A DNA stretch of 64,000 nt. Source: Thalassospira lucentensis. Lineage in GTDB: Bacteria; Pseudomonadota; Alphaproteobacteria; Rhodospirillales; Thalassospiraceae. Position 1 is the stretch's first letter. Each line of letters begins with the position of its first letter. The notes below the pieces were generated by a model. It made no database searches and was not told where the DNA came from. It worked only from the letters and a program-made list of their open reading frames with translations. Made by a program: the position numbers and the translations under genes. The stretch is taken from contig NZ_LPVY01000013.1 in the NCBI RefSeq assembly GCF_001613805.1, positions 280,000 to 343,999 of the forward strand, read 5' to 3'. Shown in pieces: positions 17,328 through 26,682 of the stretch.

Positions 17328-18227
17328 TCAGGCAAAAAGCCGCATGCCGCGCTCTGCCGCCATTTTAAAACTGCTCACGACATGCTCCGCCAGGGCATCC
17401 TCTGCCGGGCCGGTGCCGGGCCGCTTGGCCAGGGTTATGCGGTATTCGCCAAGCTCGGGCAGGCCGTGGCGGGCATCAAGATGGATCAGTCGATCGGAAA
17501 TCACGCTGATCGGGACCGGACAGATCGCAAGGTCAGCCTCGGTCGCGGCAATCTGGGCCTGACAAAACTCGCTGGTATAGGCAACGCGGTAATTGATCCC
17601 CGCTTCGTCAAGCGCCCGCAATGCCATCGCCCGCCAATAACATCCCGGTTCGGCCAGTGCGACCGGAAGCGGGCGTTTTTCAATCGCCATTCCGTTGCGA
17701 GCACCAAGCCAGACAAGCGGTTCACTATGGATTGGCGGTTGCGGATCAAGTTCGGGGTCATAGCTGAAAACGGCGATATCGGTGGTGCCGTCGGCAATGC
17801 GCTGGCGCAGCCTTGCGGTCGGACCAAGAAAGACATCGACCTCGACATGCGGGTGGCTGATGGCAAAACGGCGCATGATTTCGGGAATGGCGATGATCCC
17901 ATTGTCGTTGGGCACGCCAAGCTGCACTTTCCCTGCAAAATCCGGAGTGCGGAAGCGTGACATGACCTCATCATTGAGCTGCAAAAGACGTCGTGCAAAA
18001 CCCAATAAAACCTCGCCATCCGGGGTCAGTCGCACCCGGCGGGGTTCGCGTTCAAACAGGCTGCATCCGACAATTTCCTCAAGCTTCTTGACCTGAAGAC
18101 TGATGGCAGAGGCACTGCGATTGACCCGTTCTGCCGCGCGCGAAAAGTTGCCGGTTTCACAAATCGTGACAAAGGTCCGCGCCAGATCAAGGTCAAGATT
18201 TGGCAGGTTTCCGGGCAAAGAGGACAT
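17328..18227 (-). CDS. LysR-family regulator
   Basis: 299 residues from ATG 18227 (MSSLPGNLPNLDLDL); a TTG at 18257 is less likely. The helix-turn-helix is NFSRAAERVNRSASAISLQVKKLEE split at about residues 20-60, and the effector domain follows (GKVQLGVPNDNG). It is divergent from the DUF1127-like gene at 18352 and upstream of the DMT exporter, so either is a possible target. Mirror-image TGATTGG(A/G)AAAACT sequences flank the shared promoter region. Confidence 0.9.
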   Translation of the reverse strand: MSSLPGNLPNLDLDLARTFVTICETGNFSRAAERVNRSASAISLQVKKLEEIVGCSLFEREPRRVRLTPDGEVLLGFARRLLQLNDEVMSRFRTPDFAGKVQLGVPNDNGIIAIPEIMRRFAISHPHVEVDVFLGPTARLRQRIADGTTDIAVFSYDPELDPQPPIHSEPLVWLGARNGMAIEKRPLPVALAEPGCYWRAMALRALDEAGINYRVAYTSEFCQAQIAATEADLAICPVPISVISDRLIHLDARHGLPELGEYRITLAKRPGTGPAEDALAEHVVSSFKMAAERGMRLFA

Positions 18228-18245
18228 GTGTGATTGCCAATTTAT

Positions 18246-18335
18246 GAGTTTTTCCAATCAAAGATGTTAAATCTTCTCGTTTGTCTCATCAATAAGAAAT
18301 CCTCATCATCTCGCTATCAGTGATTGGGAAAACTT
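18246..18335. promoter_or_regulatory. divergent promoter region with mirrored TGATTGGNAAAACT boxes
   Basis: TGATTGGAAAAACTC on the minus strand (18260 to 18246) and TGATTGGGAAAACTT on the plus strand (18321-18335) point away from each other toward the two divergent genes. Thirteen of 15 positions agree. They could be regulator sites or parts of duplicated promoters. Confidence 0.35.
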
Positions 18336-18351
18336 GAAAAGGATGATGGCC

Positions 18352-18684
18352 ATGGCAGCGCAAATTTCATGCGAGCCGACGGTAGCCGCCAAAACCGACG
18401 TGACCAGCAGGTCCGATGGGGTGTGGGCCAGAATGACGGGTTTTTGGGCCAAATGGCGCGTGCGTCGCGAAGCGTATCGGCGGAACCTGCGCGAGGTTGA
18501 CGCTATGCTGGCGATGGAAGACTGGATGCTGCAAGACGTCTATGGTGTAGGGCATGGTGATGTGATCGCAGCCAAGCGCAGCCTTATGGCCAATCGGCAC
18601 AATCCCGGTTGGCGGCTTTCACTGTTTTTACAGGATCGCATAGAGGCAAACCGGAAGGAAAAGCAAAGGTGGAAAGGGCGATAA
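18352..18684 (+). CDS. DUF1127-like small protein
   Basis: 110 residues from ATG 18352, chosen because AAAGG at 18338-18342 is 9 bases away; nearer ATGs and a TTG at 18334 are also in frame. The core WRVRREAYRRNLREVDAMLAM then DWMLQDVYGVGHGDVI matches the DUF1127 (YjiS) pattern of an Arg-rich helix followed by a D-x-x-L-x-D-V/I-G-x-x-x-x-D segment. It is longer than the usual 45-70 residues, with extensions at both ends. DUF1127 proteins bind RNA or regulators in some alphaproteobacteria; its function here is unknown. Confidence 0.7.
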   Translation: MAAQISCEPTVAAKTDVTSRSDGVWARMTGFWAKWRVRREAYRRNLREVDAMLAMEDWMLQDVYGVGHGDVIAAKRSLMANRHNPGWRLSLFLQDRIEANRKEKQRWKGR

Positions 18685-18802
18685 AATTGGACATGAACGA
18701 TCTGTATTGCACCACCATTCTCTCGGTGCGAGTATCGCCCAAAGTGTCGTGATCACGGCGAATAAATGCCGTTACATACGGTAAAACATGGCGGGATTTG
18801 GA

Positions 18803-19798
18803 ATGAAGATCGCAATTCTTGACGACTATCTCGACAGCATTTTTCATTTGCCCTGTTATGAAAAGCTGGCCGGGCATGACGTAACGATCCTTCGACAGAA
18901 ATATGATGATCCGGCAGAACTGGCGCGCGCGATTGGCGATGCCGAGGCGGTCGTTCTTTTTCGCGAACGCACCAGGATCACTGATGAATTGCTGGCACAT
19001 TTGCCAAATGTAAAACTGATCAGCCAGCGCAGTGCTTATCCCCATATTGATGTCGATGCCTGCACGAAACGCGGCGTGTTGCTGTGTTCGAAACAGGGGG
19101 CGGGCAAGGCACCATCCTATGCGGCGGCGGAAATGACATGGGCGCTGATCATGGCATCCGCCCGCCAGATCGTGGAACAGAACGCGTCGCTTAAAGCCGG
19201 ACAGTGGCAGATGGGGGTTGGCAAAACACTGCGCGGGCGAACAATCGGTATCCTCGGATATGGCAAGATTTCGCGCGTGGTCGCGGGCTATGCCAAGGCG
19301 TTCGGGATGAATGTGCTGGTCTGGGCGTCCGAGGCATCGCGCAAGGCTGCTACGGATGATGGCCTTGATGTTGCCGCGTCACGCGAGGCGTTCTTTGCAG
19401 CACCCGATATCATCACGGTGCATATGCGCCTGACCCCGGAAACCCGTGGCACGATTACGGCCGATGATCTCGCACGGATGCGACCCGCAAGCCTGTTTGT
19501 CAACACATCGCGGGCCGGGTTGGTGGTGCCGGGGGCGCTTCTGGCGGCCCTTGATGCCGGGCGTCCGGGGAAGGCGGCGGTGGATGTGCTCGATACCGAA
19601 CCCCTGACCGACCCGCATGACCGGTTTGCCAACCATCCCAATGTTCTGGCAACCCCGCATGTCGGCTTCGTGACCGAGGATGAACTGGATATGCAGTTTG
19701 GCGATATTTTCGATCAGGTGGTCGCCTATGCCAATGGCGATCCGATCCATATGATCAACCCCGAAGTCTGGCATGGTCGCAAAGCCAAACCGGCATAG
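18803..19798 (+). CDS. D-2-hydroxyacid dehydrogenase family protein
   Basis: 331 residues from ATG 18803 (MKIAILDDYLDS). NAD-binding motif GILGYGKISRVVAGYAKAFG in the middle; the catalytic residues are Arg in NTSRAGLVV, Glu in DTEPL and His in ATPHVGFV. The family reduces 2-keto acids or oxidises D-2-hydroxyacids (lactate, glycerate, phosphoglycerate). The exact substrate cannot be assigned. It stands alone between the DUF1127-like gene and a strong bidirectional terminator. Confidence 0.9.
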   Translation: MKIAILDDYLDSIFHLPCYEKLAGHDVTILRQKYDDPAELARAIGDAEAVVLFRERTRITDELLAHLPNVKLISQRSAYPHIDVDACTKRGVLLCSKQGAGKAPSYAAAEMTWALIMASARQIVEQNASLKAGQWQMGVGKTLRGRTIGILGYGKISRVVAGYAKAFGMNVLVWASEASRKAATDDGLDVAASREAFFAAPDIITVHMRLTPETRGTITADDLARMRPASLFVNTSRAGLVVPGALLAALDAGRPGKAAVDVLDTEPLTDPHDRFANHPNVLATPHVGFVTEDELDMQFGDIFDQVVAYANGDPIHMINPEVWHGRKAKPA

Positions 19799-19820
19799 GG
19801 GCGGCAACAGTAAGCTCGCA

Positions 19821-19861
19821 ATGAAAACGGCCGCCGGAAGGTCCCCGGCGGCCGTTTTCAT
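19821..19861. terminator. bidirectional terminator with 17-bp perfect stem
   Basis: ATGAAAACGGCCGCCGG at 19821-19837 pairs perfectly with 19845-19861, loop of 7. The stem ends in A/T tracts on both sides and separates two convergent genes. Confidence 0.85.
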
Positions 19862-20782
19862 TTATGCCTTTGCTGATTTGGCTGCTGCCGATTTGGCCGC
19901 TCTGGCTTTTGCGCCGGGCAGGCGGGCAAATATCGTGATATTGCCAAGGAAGATCATGACAAGCCCCGTCGCCCCAATCGGGGTCCAGACGTAGCCTTCA
20001 AGGAAGGTGGAAACCGTAAGGGCCACAACCGGGAAGAGCACGGTGACATAGGCCGCACGTCCAGCACCCACACGATGGACCAGCGCCAGATAGGCAATGA
20101 AGGCAACGACCGAGCCCGGAATGGCCAGATACAGAAGACCGCCGATATAGACCGGATCGGTCGGCATGACCGGCGTCTGACCGCGCAACAGGGCAAAGAT
20201 GAACAGCAATACCGCACCATAGGCCATGCCACGCGCCACCGCATCGCGGTTGGGAATACCCATGGCGTTCAGTTTGACCGACACCATGTTACCCATGCTA
20301 AACACCGCCGTTCCGCCAAGGGCGAACAAAAGGCCGGTGATGGCATGCGGATTATGCGACAGGGCATAAATCTGATTGGCAAACAGACAGGCAATACCGC
20401 CAAGGCCGAATGCCGCCCCAAAGACAAAGCGAAGACCCGGCCGCTGTCCATAAAAGGCCCAGTTGCCAAGCGCATTGAAAATGGTCGAGGTGGTAAAGAT
20501 CACCGCAACAATCCCCGATGCGATATAACCGGTTGCCGAATACATCAGGATAAAGTTGATGCCAAACAGCCCGCAGCCCAAAAGCACGATCCAAGGATGA
20601 GCCCGCCACGGAACCGGTCGCCATTTGCGTGACAGGATCAGAAAGCCGCACAGCACCACGGCGGCTAGCAGGAAGCGGTAGAAGATCGACATTTCAATCG
20701 GGATCGGCCCGATCTGAAGCTTGATCGCATACCAGGTAAATCCCCAGCAGGCCGTGACGATCAGAAAAAGCAGGGCGGTCAT
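19862..20782 (-). CDS. DMT-superfamily exporter (EamA type)
   Basis: 306 residues from ATG 20782, which gives MTALLFLIVTACWGFTWYAIK, a classic first helix; the frame is open to 20851 but the extra 23 residues are not helix-like. About ten membrane helices in two EamA halves. The C-terminus is a short Ala/Lys-rich cytoplasmic tail. The divergent AraC gene at 21011 is the obvious candidate regulator. Substrate unknown. Confidence 0.88.
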   Translation of the reverse strand: MTALLFLIVTACWGFTWYAIKLQIGPIPIEMSIFYRFLLAAVVLCGFLILSRKWRPVPWRAHPWIVLLGCGLFGINFILMYSATGYIASGIVAVIFTTSTIFNALGNWAFYGQRPGLRFVFGAAFGLGGIACLFANQIYALSHNPHAITGLLFALGGTAVFSMGNMVSVKLNAMGIPNRDAVARGMAYGAVLLFIFALLRGQTPVMPTDPVYIGGLLYLAIPGSVVAFIAYLALVHRVGAGRAAYVTVLFPVVALTVSTFLEGYVWTPIGATGLVMIFLGNITIFARLPGAKARAAKSAAAKSAKA

Positions 20783-21010
20783 GATAACGGGGCAACTCCG
20801 GTGACGAGAGGGGCAGGGCGAAAAGCAGGATAAGGTCGATATGTGGGGCATATCATTTGGCTGTTTATAGACCGTTTGGGGGTGATCAGGCTTTCACGAA
20901 CTTGCGGTGTTTTTCACAATCTTGCGCAAATCAATGCAGCCATTCGCACGACGGGCTTTGCAATATGGTGCCGCAATGCGATGATCAGACCTCAGAAACA
21001 GGACGTGCCG

Positions 21011-21904
21011 ATGTTTGTGCCCAATGGTCGATACCAGAATTTTGAAGTCTATAATCAGCTGATCGGTGATGCCGAACTGCTGAATGCGGGCGATTTTGGC
21101 GACAGCATTTCGGCGGCACACTGGCGGCGCAACGCGGATGTCATGACCCGCTATACCGATCCCGACCATCACACCATCAGCCTCTATGTCAACGGTGGCA
21201 CCGGCATTAAACGCCAGATCGGACCTGATCCGCTAACCGGTGGCGGGCCGGGGCGCTGTTGTCTGATGCCGGCACATCTGACGTCGGATTGGGTGGTGAA
21301 TGGCGAGGTGGAGCTTTTCCACCTTTATATCCCGCATTCTGCATGGGAACGCGCGGTGGTCGAGGCGTTCGACATCGAACCCAACGCCGTCGAAGTCCCC
21401 GAAAAGACCTTTTTCCTTGATCCCCTGATCGAGCAGACAATCCGCCATGCCATGTTGCCGCTGGACTGGGATGCTCCGGCTGATCGTATGGCAATGTCGA
21501 GTGCGGGGCAGATGCTGATGGGGCATATGTTGCGCAGCTATTCGTCGAAACGCGATCTGGAATTCCGGGTGCGCGGCGGCCTGTCGCCGCAAATCAGACG
21601 CCGGGTGTTTGATTTTATCGAGGCCAATTTGGATCAGCCGTTGTCACTCGAACAGATTTCGGCCGAGGCGGGGCTTTCGCCCTATCACTTTGCGCGCATG
21701 TTCCGCCAGTCGGTGGGCGAGGCACCGCATAAATATGTTCTGCGCCGCCGGATCGAGGCCGCAAAGCAGATGTTGCGTGATCCGGCACGGTCGGTTGCCG
21801 ATATCGCGCATGCCACCGGCTTTTCAAGCCAGGCCCATCTGACCACAAGGTTCAGTGGCTTTACCGGACTGACCCCGGCAAAATTCCGAAGCGTCGCCCG
21901 GTAA
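21011..21904 (+). CDS. AraC-family regulator
   Basis: 298 residues from ATG 21011 (MFVPNGRYQNFEVYN), supported by AGGA seven bases upstream; the open frame reaches to 20843 but that part would be an odd N-terminus. The two C-terminal helix-turn-helix units are LSLEQISAEAGLSPYHFARMF and RSVADIAHATGFSSQAHLTTRF. The N-terminal sensor domain is of the type in short AraC regulators of unknown ligand. Divergent from the DMT exporter, so probably its controller. Confidence 0.88.
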   Translation: MFVPNGRYQNFEVYNQLIGDAELLNAGDFGDSISAAHWRRNADVMTRYTDPDHHTISLYVNGGTGIKRQIGPDPLTGGGPGRCCLMPAHLTSDWVVNGEVELFHLYIPHSAWERAVVEAFDIEPNAVEVPEKTFFLDPLIEQTIRHAMLPLDWDAPADRMAMSSAGQMLMGHMLRSYSSKRDLEFRVRGGLSPQIRRRVFDFIEANLDQPLSLEQISAEAGLSPYHFARMFRQSVGEAPHKYVLRRRIEAAKQMLRDPARSVADIAHATGFSSQAHLTTRFSGFTGLTPAKFRSVAR

Positions 21905-21970
21905 CTGCGGGGCGTACATGTCTTGTGCCTGTAGACAAGAGATGGCGTCACAGAATAATTGGATTGGGCT

Positions 21971-23110
21971 TTATGCACCGCCCGCAAAGGGCACGGCATT
22001 TGGCCTTCCAAGCAGATACCCTTGCACATAGTCCACGCCATAACCGGTCAGGAAATCAAGTTCGCCCTGGCGTTCAATTCCTTCGGCAACGACATCGATG
22101 TCGAGCTGTTTGGCTAGGTCGATCAGCTTGCTGACGATGGCCTGTTTATATTTATCCTGATCAACATGGTCGATCAGATCCCGGTCGATTTTAATGATGT
22201 CGGGTTGCAATTGCGGCAGCATGTTCAGGGTCGAATAGCCCGATCCGACATCGTCCAGTGCAACCCGAAAACCTGAATCGCGATAGGATTTCAAAATCGC
22301 GCCAAGATGCTCGATACTCCGCACTTTTTCGGTTTCGATCACTTCAAAGATAACCTTGTTGCGATCCAACCCGCATTCCGAAACGACGTCAATCGTTGTA
22401 CGCAGGCAGGAATCCGGATCGTAGATCGAGCTTGGCGTAAAGTTGATAAACAGATTGCCCGAAATGCCAGCTTCGTGCGCGTTGCGAACATTTGCCGCAC
22501 GGGCCGCCCGGTCAAGCTGGAACAATAAATCGGCTGATTGAGCCGCGCCAAACAACTTATCCGGAGTGATGACATTGCCGGTTTTATCGGTCCCGCGGAT
22601 CAGGCATTCGTGCGCATAGGGCTTGGTGATGTTCTCAGCCGCAAAAATCGGTTGAAAAACGGATTTCAGGCGATTGTCCCGCAGCATGTCGCCCAACCAT
22701 TCGGCGCCGATCTGTGCGCGAATGGCATCAAGCGATGTGACGCGCGCAATGTCGTCAAGTTGCGGTTCCATGCTGCCAGCCATAATCAACGCCTTGGTAT
22801 CGGCGATTTCCTCGGGCAGCAGGTTTTCGGAAATTGCATCAATCAGCGGGCGCAGACCCGGACGAACATAATCAAGATAAAGCGTTGCAACCGATGCGCT
22901 TTTTTCTGCCGAATGCCCAAGCTTTTTGATATTGGCGAGAATTTTACCGGTTGTATGTGCAACGGGTGGCCAAAGGTAAAGGCGGCCTTCGCTTGGCGCA
23001 ATTTCCGGTATCTGATCGCACTTTTCGCAGAAGGTCAAAATCGTCTCCGCTTTTAGGTTTGCCCGCTTACCCGAAGGCCCGTCATCTTGCAAGATGATGA
23101 ATTCTTTCAT
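21971..23110 (-). CDS. EAL-domain c-di-GMP phosphodiesterase
   Basis: 379 residues from ATG 23110 (MKEFIILQDD). Residues about 1-130 are an N-terminal domain I cannot name, with a CEKC pair. The EAL domain fills the rest: HECLIRG replaces the usual EALxR, then NFTPSSIYD, EVIETE, LDDVGSGYSTLNML, IKIDRDLI and VVAEGIE. The catalytic Glu and Asp positions are kept, so cleavage of c-di-GMP is likely. It follows the cyclase gene by 87 bases on the same strand, suggesting a joint transcript. Confidence 0.88.
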   Translation of the reverse strand: MKEFIILQDDGPSGKRANLKAETILTFCEKCDQIPEIAPSEGRLYLWPPVAHTTGKILANIKKLGHSAEKSASVATLYLDYVRPGLRPLIDAISENLLPEEIADTKALIMAGSMEPQLDDIARVTSLDAIRAQIGAEWLGDMLRDNRLKSVFQPIFAAENITKPYAHECLIRGTDKTGNVITPDKLFGAAQSADLLFQLDRAARAANVRNAHEAGISGNLFINFTPSSIYDPDSCLRTTIDVVSECGLDRNKVIFEVIETEKVRSIEHLGAILKSYRDSGFRVALDDVGSGYSTLNMLPQLQPDIIKIDRDLIDHVDQDKYKQAIVSKLIDLAKQLDIDVVAEGIERQGELDFLTGYGVDYVQGYLLGRPNAVPFAGGA

Positions 23111-23197
23111 TAAAACATATGGGATTGGGGTTTGGCAAAAAAGGCTAAATTTCGAGCGGCGCATTTAGCTGCGGACTGGCATATCGGAAAAACCGCT

Positions 23198-24796
23198 TTA
23201 CTCATCGGAGATGGTGAACAGGTCAACCGGTTGCTGGCGACCGCGAATGGCAAAGGAACCCAAGGCTTTAAAGGCAATTGTTCCGCCGGTGGCGGCATCG
23301 ACCAGTTCTCGGGTTGCGGCACTGATCAGAATTTCGGTGCCGGTTTCCTTGTTCATGGCTTCAAGGCGCGATGCAAGATTGGCCGTATCGCCCTGAATGG
23401 TGAAATCGATCCGGTCTCCCGATCCGACAGGGCCGGCAACCACCGGCCCGGAATGAATACCGATCCGTGTTTGGACATTCATGGTGCCCGCGAATTTATG
23501 ATGGCGGGTAATGTTTTGCATGGTGATGGCCGCCCGTACTGCGTTGGCAGCGTGATCAGGATCTTCGTGCAGGACATTGAACACGGCATGAAGCGCATCG
23601 CCGACATAGTTCAGAACCACACCGCGGTGATTGCGGATCGGTGCATTGACCAGATCGAAATATTCGTTCAGCAGGGCAATGACATCAGCCGGTTCCATAT
23701 CCTCCGACAGGCGCGTAAAGCCGCTGATATCAGTAAACATTACCGTGGCAAAGCGAAGCTCGCCGGCCGCGCGGGGATCGCCGCTTTGTTCACGTTTCAT
23801 AGCCAGTTCGACAACATCCTGACTGACATAGCGTTCGAACGCACGGCGCATTCGGTCTTTTTCCTCCAGCCCCGCAGCCATTCGATTAAATTCGAATGCC
23901 AGTCGGCTGACTTCATCGTCGCTGGTGACGGCGATACGGGTTGTGGTTTGTCCTGCGCCGATTTCACGCACGGCTTCGGTCAATTGTCCGATCGGACGGG
24001 TAAGGGTGCGGCTGATGAAAAACAGACACAAAACGGCAGCAGTTTCCGTTGCAATCACATCAAGGATCACGGCTTGCTCAACGCTTAGTCCCTGTGCTGC
24101 ACGGATATCGCGAAACAGCGTAATATCAAGCAGAATGGCTACCGATGAAATCATGGTCAGGGCCAGGATCACAATAGCCAAGCGTAATCCGATGCGCCCG
24201 CGTCCGGGATGATATTCAATTCCCCAAAGATCATGTGTCTGTTTGCGAATGATTTCAGCACAGTCGGCCGAGGCGAAAAACGCATAGATCGCAAAATGTG
24301 CGGCATAAGCAAAGCTGAACCATGACGCGGCGTAGATTTTGGTTGCCAGATCAACCTCTGGCAGGTCGGCCTGATTGACGTTGAAGGTGCCAAGACCGAA
24401 TGCGGCGAGGCAATAGGCAAGCCCGACCATGAAGGCCCATATTGCGGAAAGAACATGAAGCTTGCGCAGGCGCCGTAGGCCGGTACTGCGTTTGATGGGC
24501 TGCTGGTGCGCTAGTGCATTGATCATCCGCAAAATCGGTTGGAAAATCAAAATTGCCCCGGCGGTATTGAGGGCAACCAGAATAACGGCATTAATGATGG
24601 CCGCCCGCCAGATGACCGAAAAGTTGCCCGAGATGAGAACATAAGCGCCGGAAAAACACACATCGATGAAAGCCATGCCCGCCATCGACAGAATGTAACG
24701 GACAAGCATGGCGTGACCGGGCGCAATGGTGCTGTCCGATACGGGGTGCCCGACAATGGGCGAGGAGGTGTGCGCGTGCCCGGTATCCGTTGTCAC
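23198..24796 (-). CDS. membrane-bound class III adenylate/guanylate cyclase with HAMP domain
   Basis: 532 residues. Several membrane helices in the first 260 residues, then a HAMP domain (SRTLTRPIGQLTEAVREIG onward) and the cyclase domain from about residue 345. Metal-binding Asp residues lie in TVMFTDISGFT and NYVGDALHAVF, and the transition-state region is GDTANLASRLEAMN. The product, cAMP or cGMP, cannot be fixed by eye. The start at ATG 24796 is the first in frame. The 363-base gap upstream (24797-25159) holds its promoter and the TRAP promoter, nothing else seen. Confidence 0.9.
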   Translation of the reverse strand: MTTDTGHAHTSSPIVGHPVSDSTIAPGHAMLVRYILSMAGMAFIDVCFSGAYVLISGNFSVIWRAAIINAVILVALNTAGAILIFQPILRMINALAHQQPIKRSTGLRRLRKLHVLSAIWAFMVGLAYCLAAFGLGTFNVNQADLPEVDLATKIYAASWFSFAYAAHFAIYAFFASADCAEIIRKQTHDLWGIEYHPGRGRIGLRLAIVILALTMISSVAILLDITLFRDIRAAQGLSVEQAVILDVIATETAAVLCLFFISRTLTRPIGQLTEAVREIGAGQTTTRIAVTSDDEVSRLAFEFNRMAAGLEEKDRMRRAFERYVSQDVVELAMKREQSGDPRAAGELRFATVMFTDISGFTRLSEDMEPADVIALLNEYFDLVNAPIRNHRGVVLNYVGDALHAVFNVLHEDPDHAANAVRAAITMQNITRHHKFAGTMNVQTRIGIHSGPVVAGPVGSGDRIDFTIQGDTANLASRLEAMNKETGTEILISAATRELVDAATGGTIAFKALGSFAIRGRQQPVDLFTISDE

Positions 24797-25067
24797 GGTG
24801 TGATCCTGTTGTTTTGCACGTTTTACGCGTCGCGTTGCCGCAGGGTTCAGTCACGGTTCCGTGTGATGCGGATTATTTCGTGTCTGTCGAAGATGACCGG
24901 TAAATGTGATGGGGCTTTGTACAGAATATGGCAGCTCCGGATCGCCGTTTTCGTGTTTGGAGCGGGGGGCTAATCATTTCCAAGTTTATTACAAGTCTCG
25001 GCCTGAAGAATTGATAAGTCTATTTAAGTAATTGATTTTAATGAATTTTAACAAGTTGAGAAATCAG

Positions 25068-25097
25068 TTGACAAGATTGATCTCGCATATCTAAAAT
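25068..25097 (+). promoter_or_regulatory. probable promoter of the DctPQM operon
   Basis: TTGACA (25068-25073) and TAAAAT (25092-25097) with an 18-base spacer, in a very AT-rich stretch 63 bases ahead of the dctP ATG. Confidence 0.5.
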
Positions 25098-25159
25098 TTC
25101 AAACAAACTAAAATATCAATTAATGGCAAAAACGCCAATCCAACGGGAGGACTTCCATA

Positions 25160-26140
25160 ATGAACTTTACTGTGAAAACACTTGGAATCTGTGCCGTGCT
25201 TGCTGGGGCGCTTGCCGCAGGCATGCCTGCGACGGCTGCAACGACGCTTCGCATCGGGACTGTTCTCGCACCGAATGACCCGATGGGGCAGGGGCTTGAG
25301 AAGTTCAAGCTTGATGTGGAAAAAGCCACCAATGGTGAAGTGGTTATCGAGGTTTTCCACAATTCGCAGCTTGGCGACACCACCGAGATGATCGATCAGG
25401 CCCGTGCCGGTGCCGCAATTGGAACGGTCACCGATGTTGCCCGTCTTTCAAGTTTCGTTCCGTCGCTGGCGATCATGTCGGCACCGTTCCTGTTTGATAA
25501 TTACGAGCAGGCCGACAAATTTGCCCTTTCGGATGAATATATCGCCTGGGGTGACGAGCTCCGCGAGAAGTCCGGCCTCGTGATGATTGCATCGAACTGG
25601 TATCAGGGCGCGCGCCATGCCTTGACGCAGCACCCGGTTTCAAGCCCTGCTGATCTTGCCGGTGTCCGGATGCGGACAATCGGTGCGCCAGTCTGGATCG
25701 AAACCATCCGCGCGATGGGGGCCGAGCCGACCCCGATTGCCTGGGGCGAAGTTTACACTGCCTTGCAGCTTGGCACGATTGACGGTGCCGAAGCCCAGCC
25801 GACCGCAATCTGGAATGCCAAACTGTATGAAGTGATCAAGAATGTGACCAAGACCGGCCATATTCAGCTTGTTACCGCATTGGTCGTCGGTGCCGATGCA
25901 TGGGACGATATTTCCCCTGAAAACCAGAAAATCGTCCGTGATCTTGCGGTCGAGGATGGCCGCTATGCATCGCAACTGACCATAGAACTTGGCGAAAAGG
26001 CCCTTGAAGATGTTGCCGCAAGCGGGGTTGAGGTCAGCGAAGTCGATCTTGCACCGTTCAAGGAAGCTGTAAAGCCGGTTTACAAGCAGCTTGATCTCGA
26101 AGCGGAAGCCGCCATCGTTAATAAAGTTCTTGGCCGCTGA
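25160..26140 (+). CDS. TRAP transporter solute-binding protein, DctP family
   Basis: Periplasmic receptor of 326 residues. Signal peptide at about 1-27 (MNFTVKTLGICAVL, cut after PATAA). The DctP fold follows, with the ligand-anchoring arginine expected in the region DLAGVRMRTIGAPVW. GGGAGGA precedes the ATG. First gene of a complete DctPQM operon. Ligands of this family are usually organic acids or sugar acids; the sequence does not say which. Confidence 0.93.
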   Translation: MNFTVKTLGICAVLAGALAAGMPATAATTLRIGTVLAPNDPMGQGLEKFKLDVEKATNGEVVIEVFHNSQLGDTTEMIDQARAGAAIGTVTDVARLSSFVPSLAIMSAPFLFDNYEQADKFALSDEYIAWGDELREKSGLVMIASNWYQGARHALTQHPVSSPADLAGVRMRTIGAPVWIETIRAMGAEPTPIAWGEVYTALQLGTIDGAEAQPTAIWNAKLYEVIKNVTKTGHIQLVTALVVGADAWDDISPENQKIVRDLAVEDGRYASQLTIELGEKALEDVAASGVEVSEVDLAPFKEAVKPVYKQLDLEAEAAIVNKVLGR

Positions 26141-26172
26141 TTTCCCGGTGACAGTTAACGTGCCTTTCGAAT

Positions 26173-26202
26173 GTGCGTTGTTCCGGATGCGGGGCAACGC
26201 AC
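26173..26202 (+). promoter_or_regulatory. intercistronic hairpin between dctP and dctQ
   Basis: GTGCGTTG (26173-26180) pairs with CAACGCAC (26195-26202). A hairpin here would protect the dctP message and lower expression of the membrane subunits relative to the abundant receptor, as is often the case in binding-protein operons. Confidence 0.5.
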
Positions 26203-26229
26203 TTCAAACTTCAAGATGGAATGGAATAC

Positions 26230-26682
26230 ATGCTCAAGCAAATTGAGTTTGCCTGCGCCGGGATTCTGCTGGTTGCGGTCGTCATTCTTGTCGGTGTTGC
26301 GTCAATTGCCAGGGCCATGGGATCACCGATTATCTGGTCGATTGAAATGGCCCAGCTGATTTTTGTCTGGCTTTGCATGCTGGCTGCTGACATTGGCATG
26401 CAGGAAAACCGGCATTTCGGTCTTCAGATCCTGCAAGACAACATATCCCCCAAAGCACGCGATCTGGTCGAGCTGTTCAACATCGTCGTGATCATCAGCT
26501 TCCTTGCGTTTCTGCTGTATTACGCGTGGGGCAACATGATTTTGATGCATCCTCGTCTTGTCGGCGCAACGCAGATTCATGCCTCTTACATCCATGCTTC
26601 GATGGTAGTCGGTCTGATCCTTTTGATGCGGACCATGGTGTTTAAACTTGTCGAACGAATTCGAAGCAGGGGGCTGTTCTGA
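26230..26682 (+). CDS. TRAP transporter small permease, DctQ family
   Basis: About 150 residues from ATG 26230 (MLKQIEFACAG); ATG 26221 is equally possible. Four membrane helices, with the typical WSIEMAQLIFVWLCML segment. It forms the inner-membrane complex with DctM. Its TGA overlaps the dctM ATG (TGATG at 26680-26684), so translation is coupled. Confidence 0.92.
   Translation: MLKQIEFACAGILLVAVVILVGVASIARAMGSPIIWSIEMAQLIFVWLCMLAADIGMQENRHFGLQILQDNISPKARDLVELFNIVVIISFLAFLLYYAWGNMILMHPRLVGATQIHASYIHASMVVGLILLMRTMVFKLVERIRSRGLF

Noticed and set aside
20843..21010. N-terminal extension of the AraC gene to 20843
   Set aside because: The extra residues would overlap the frame of the divergent exporter and have no ribosome site; ATG 21011 does.
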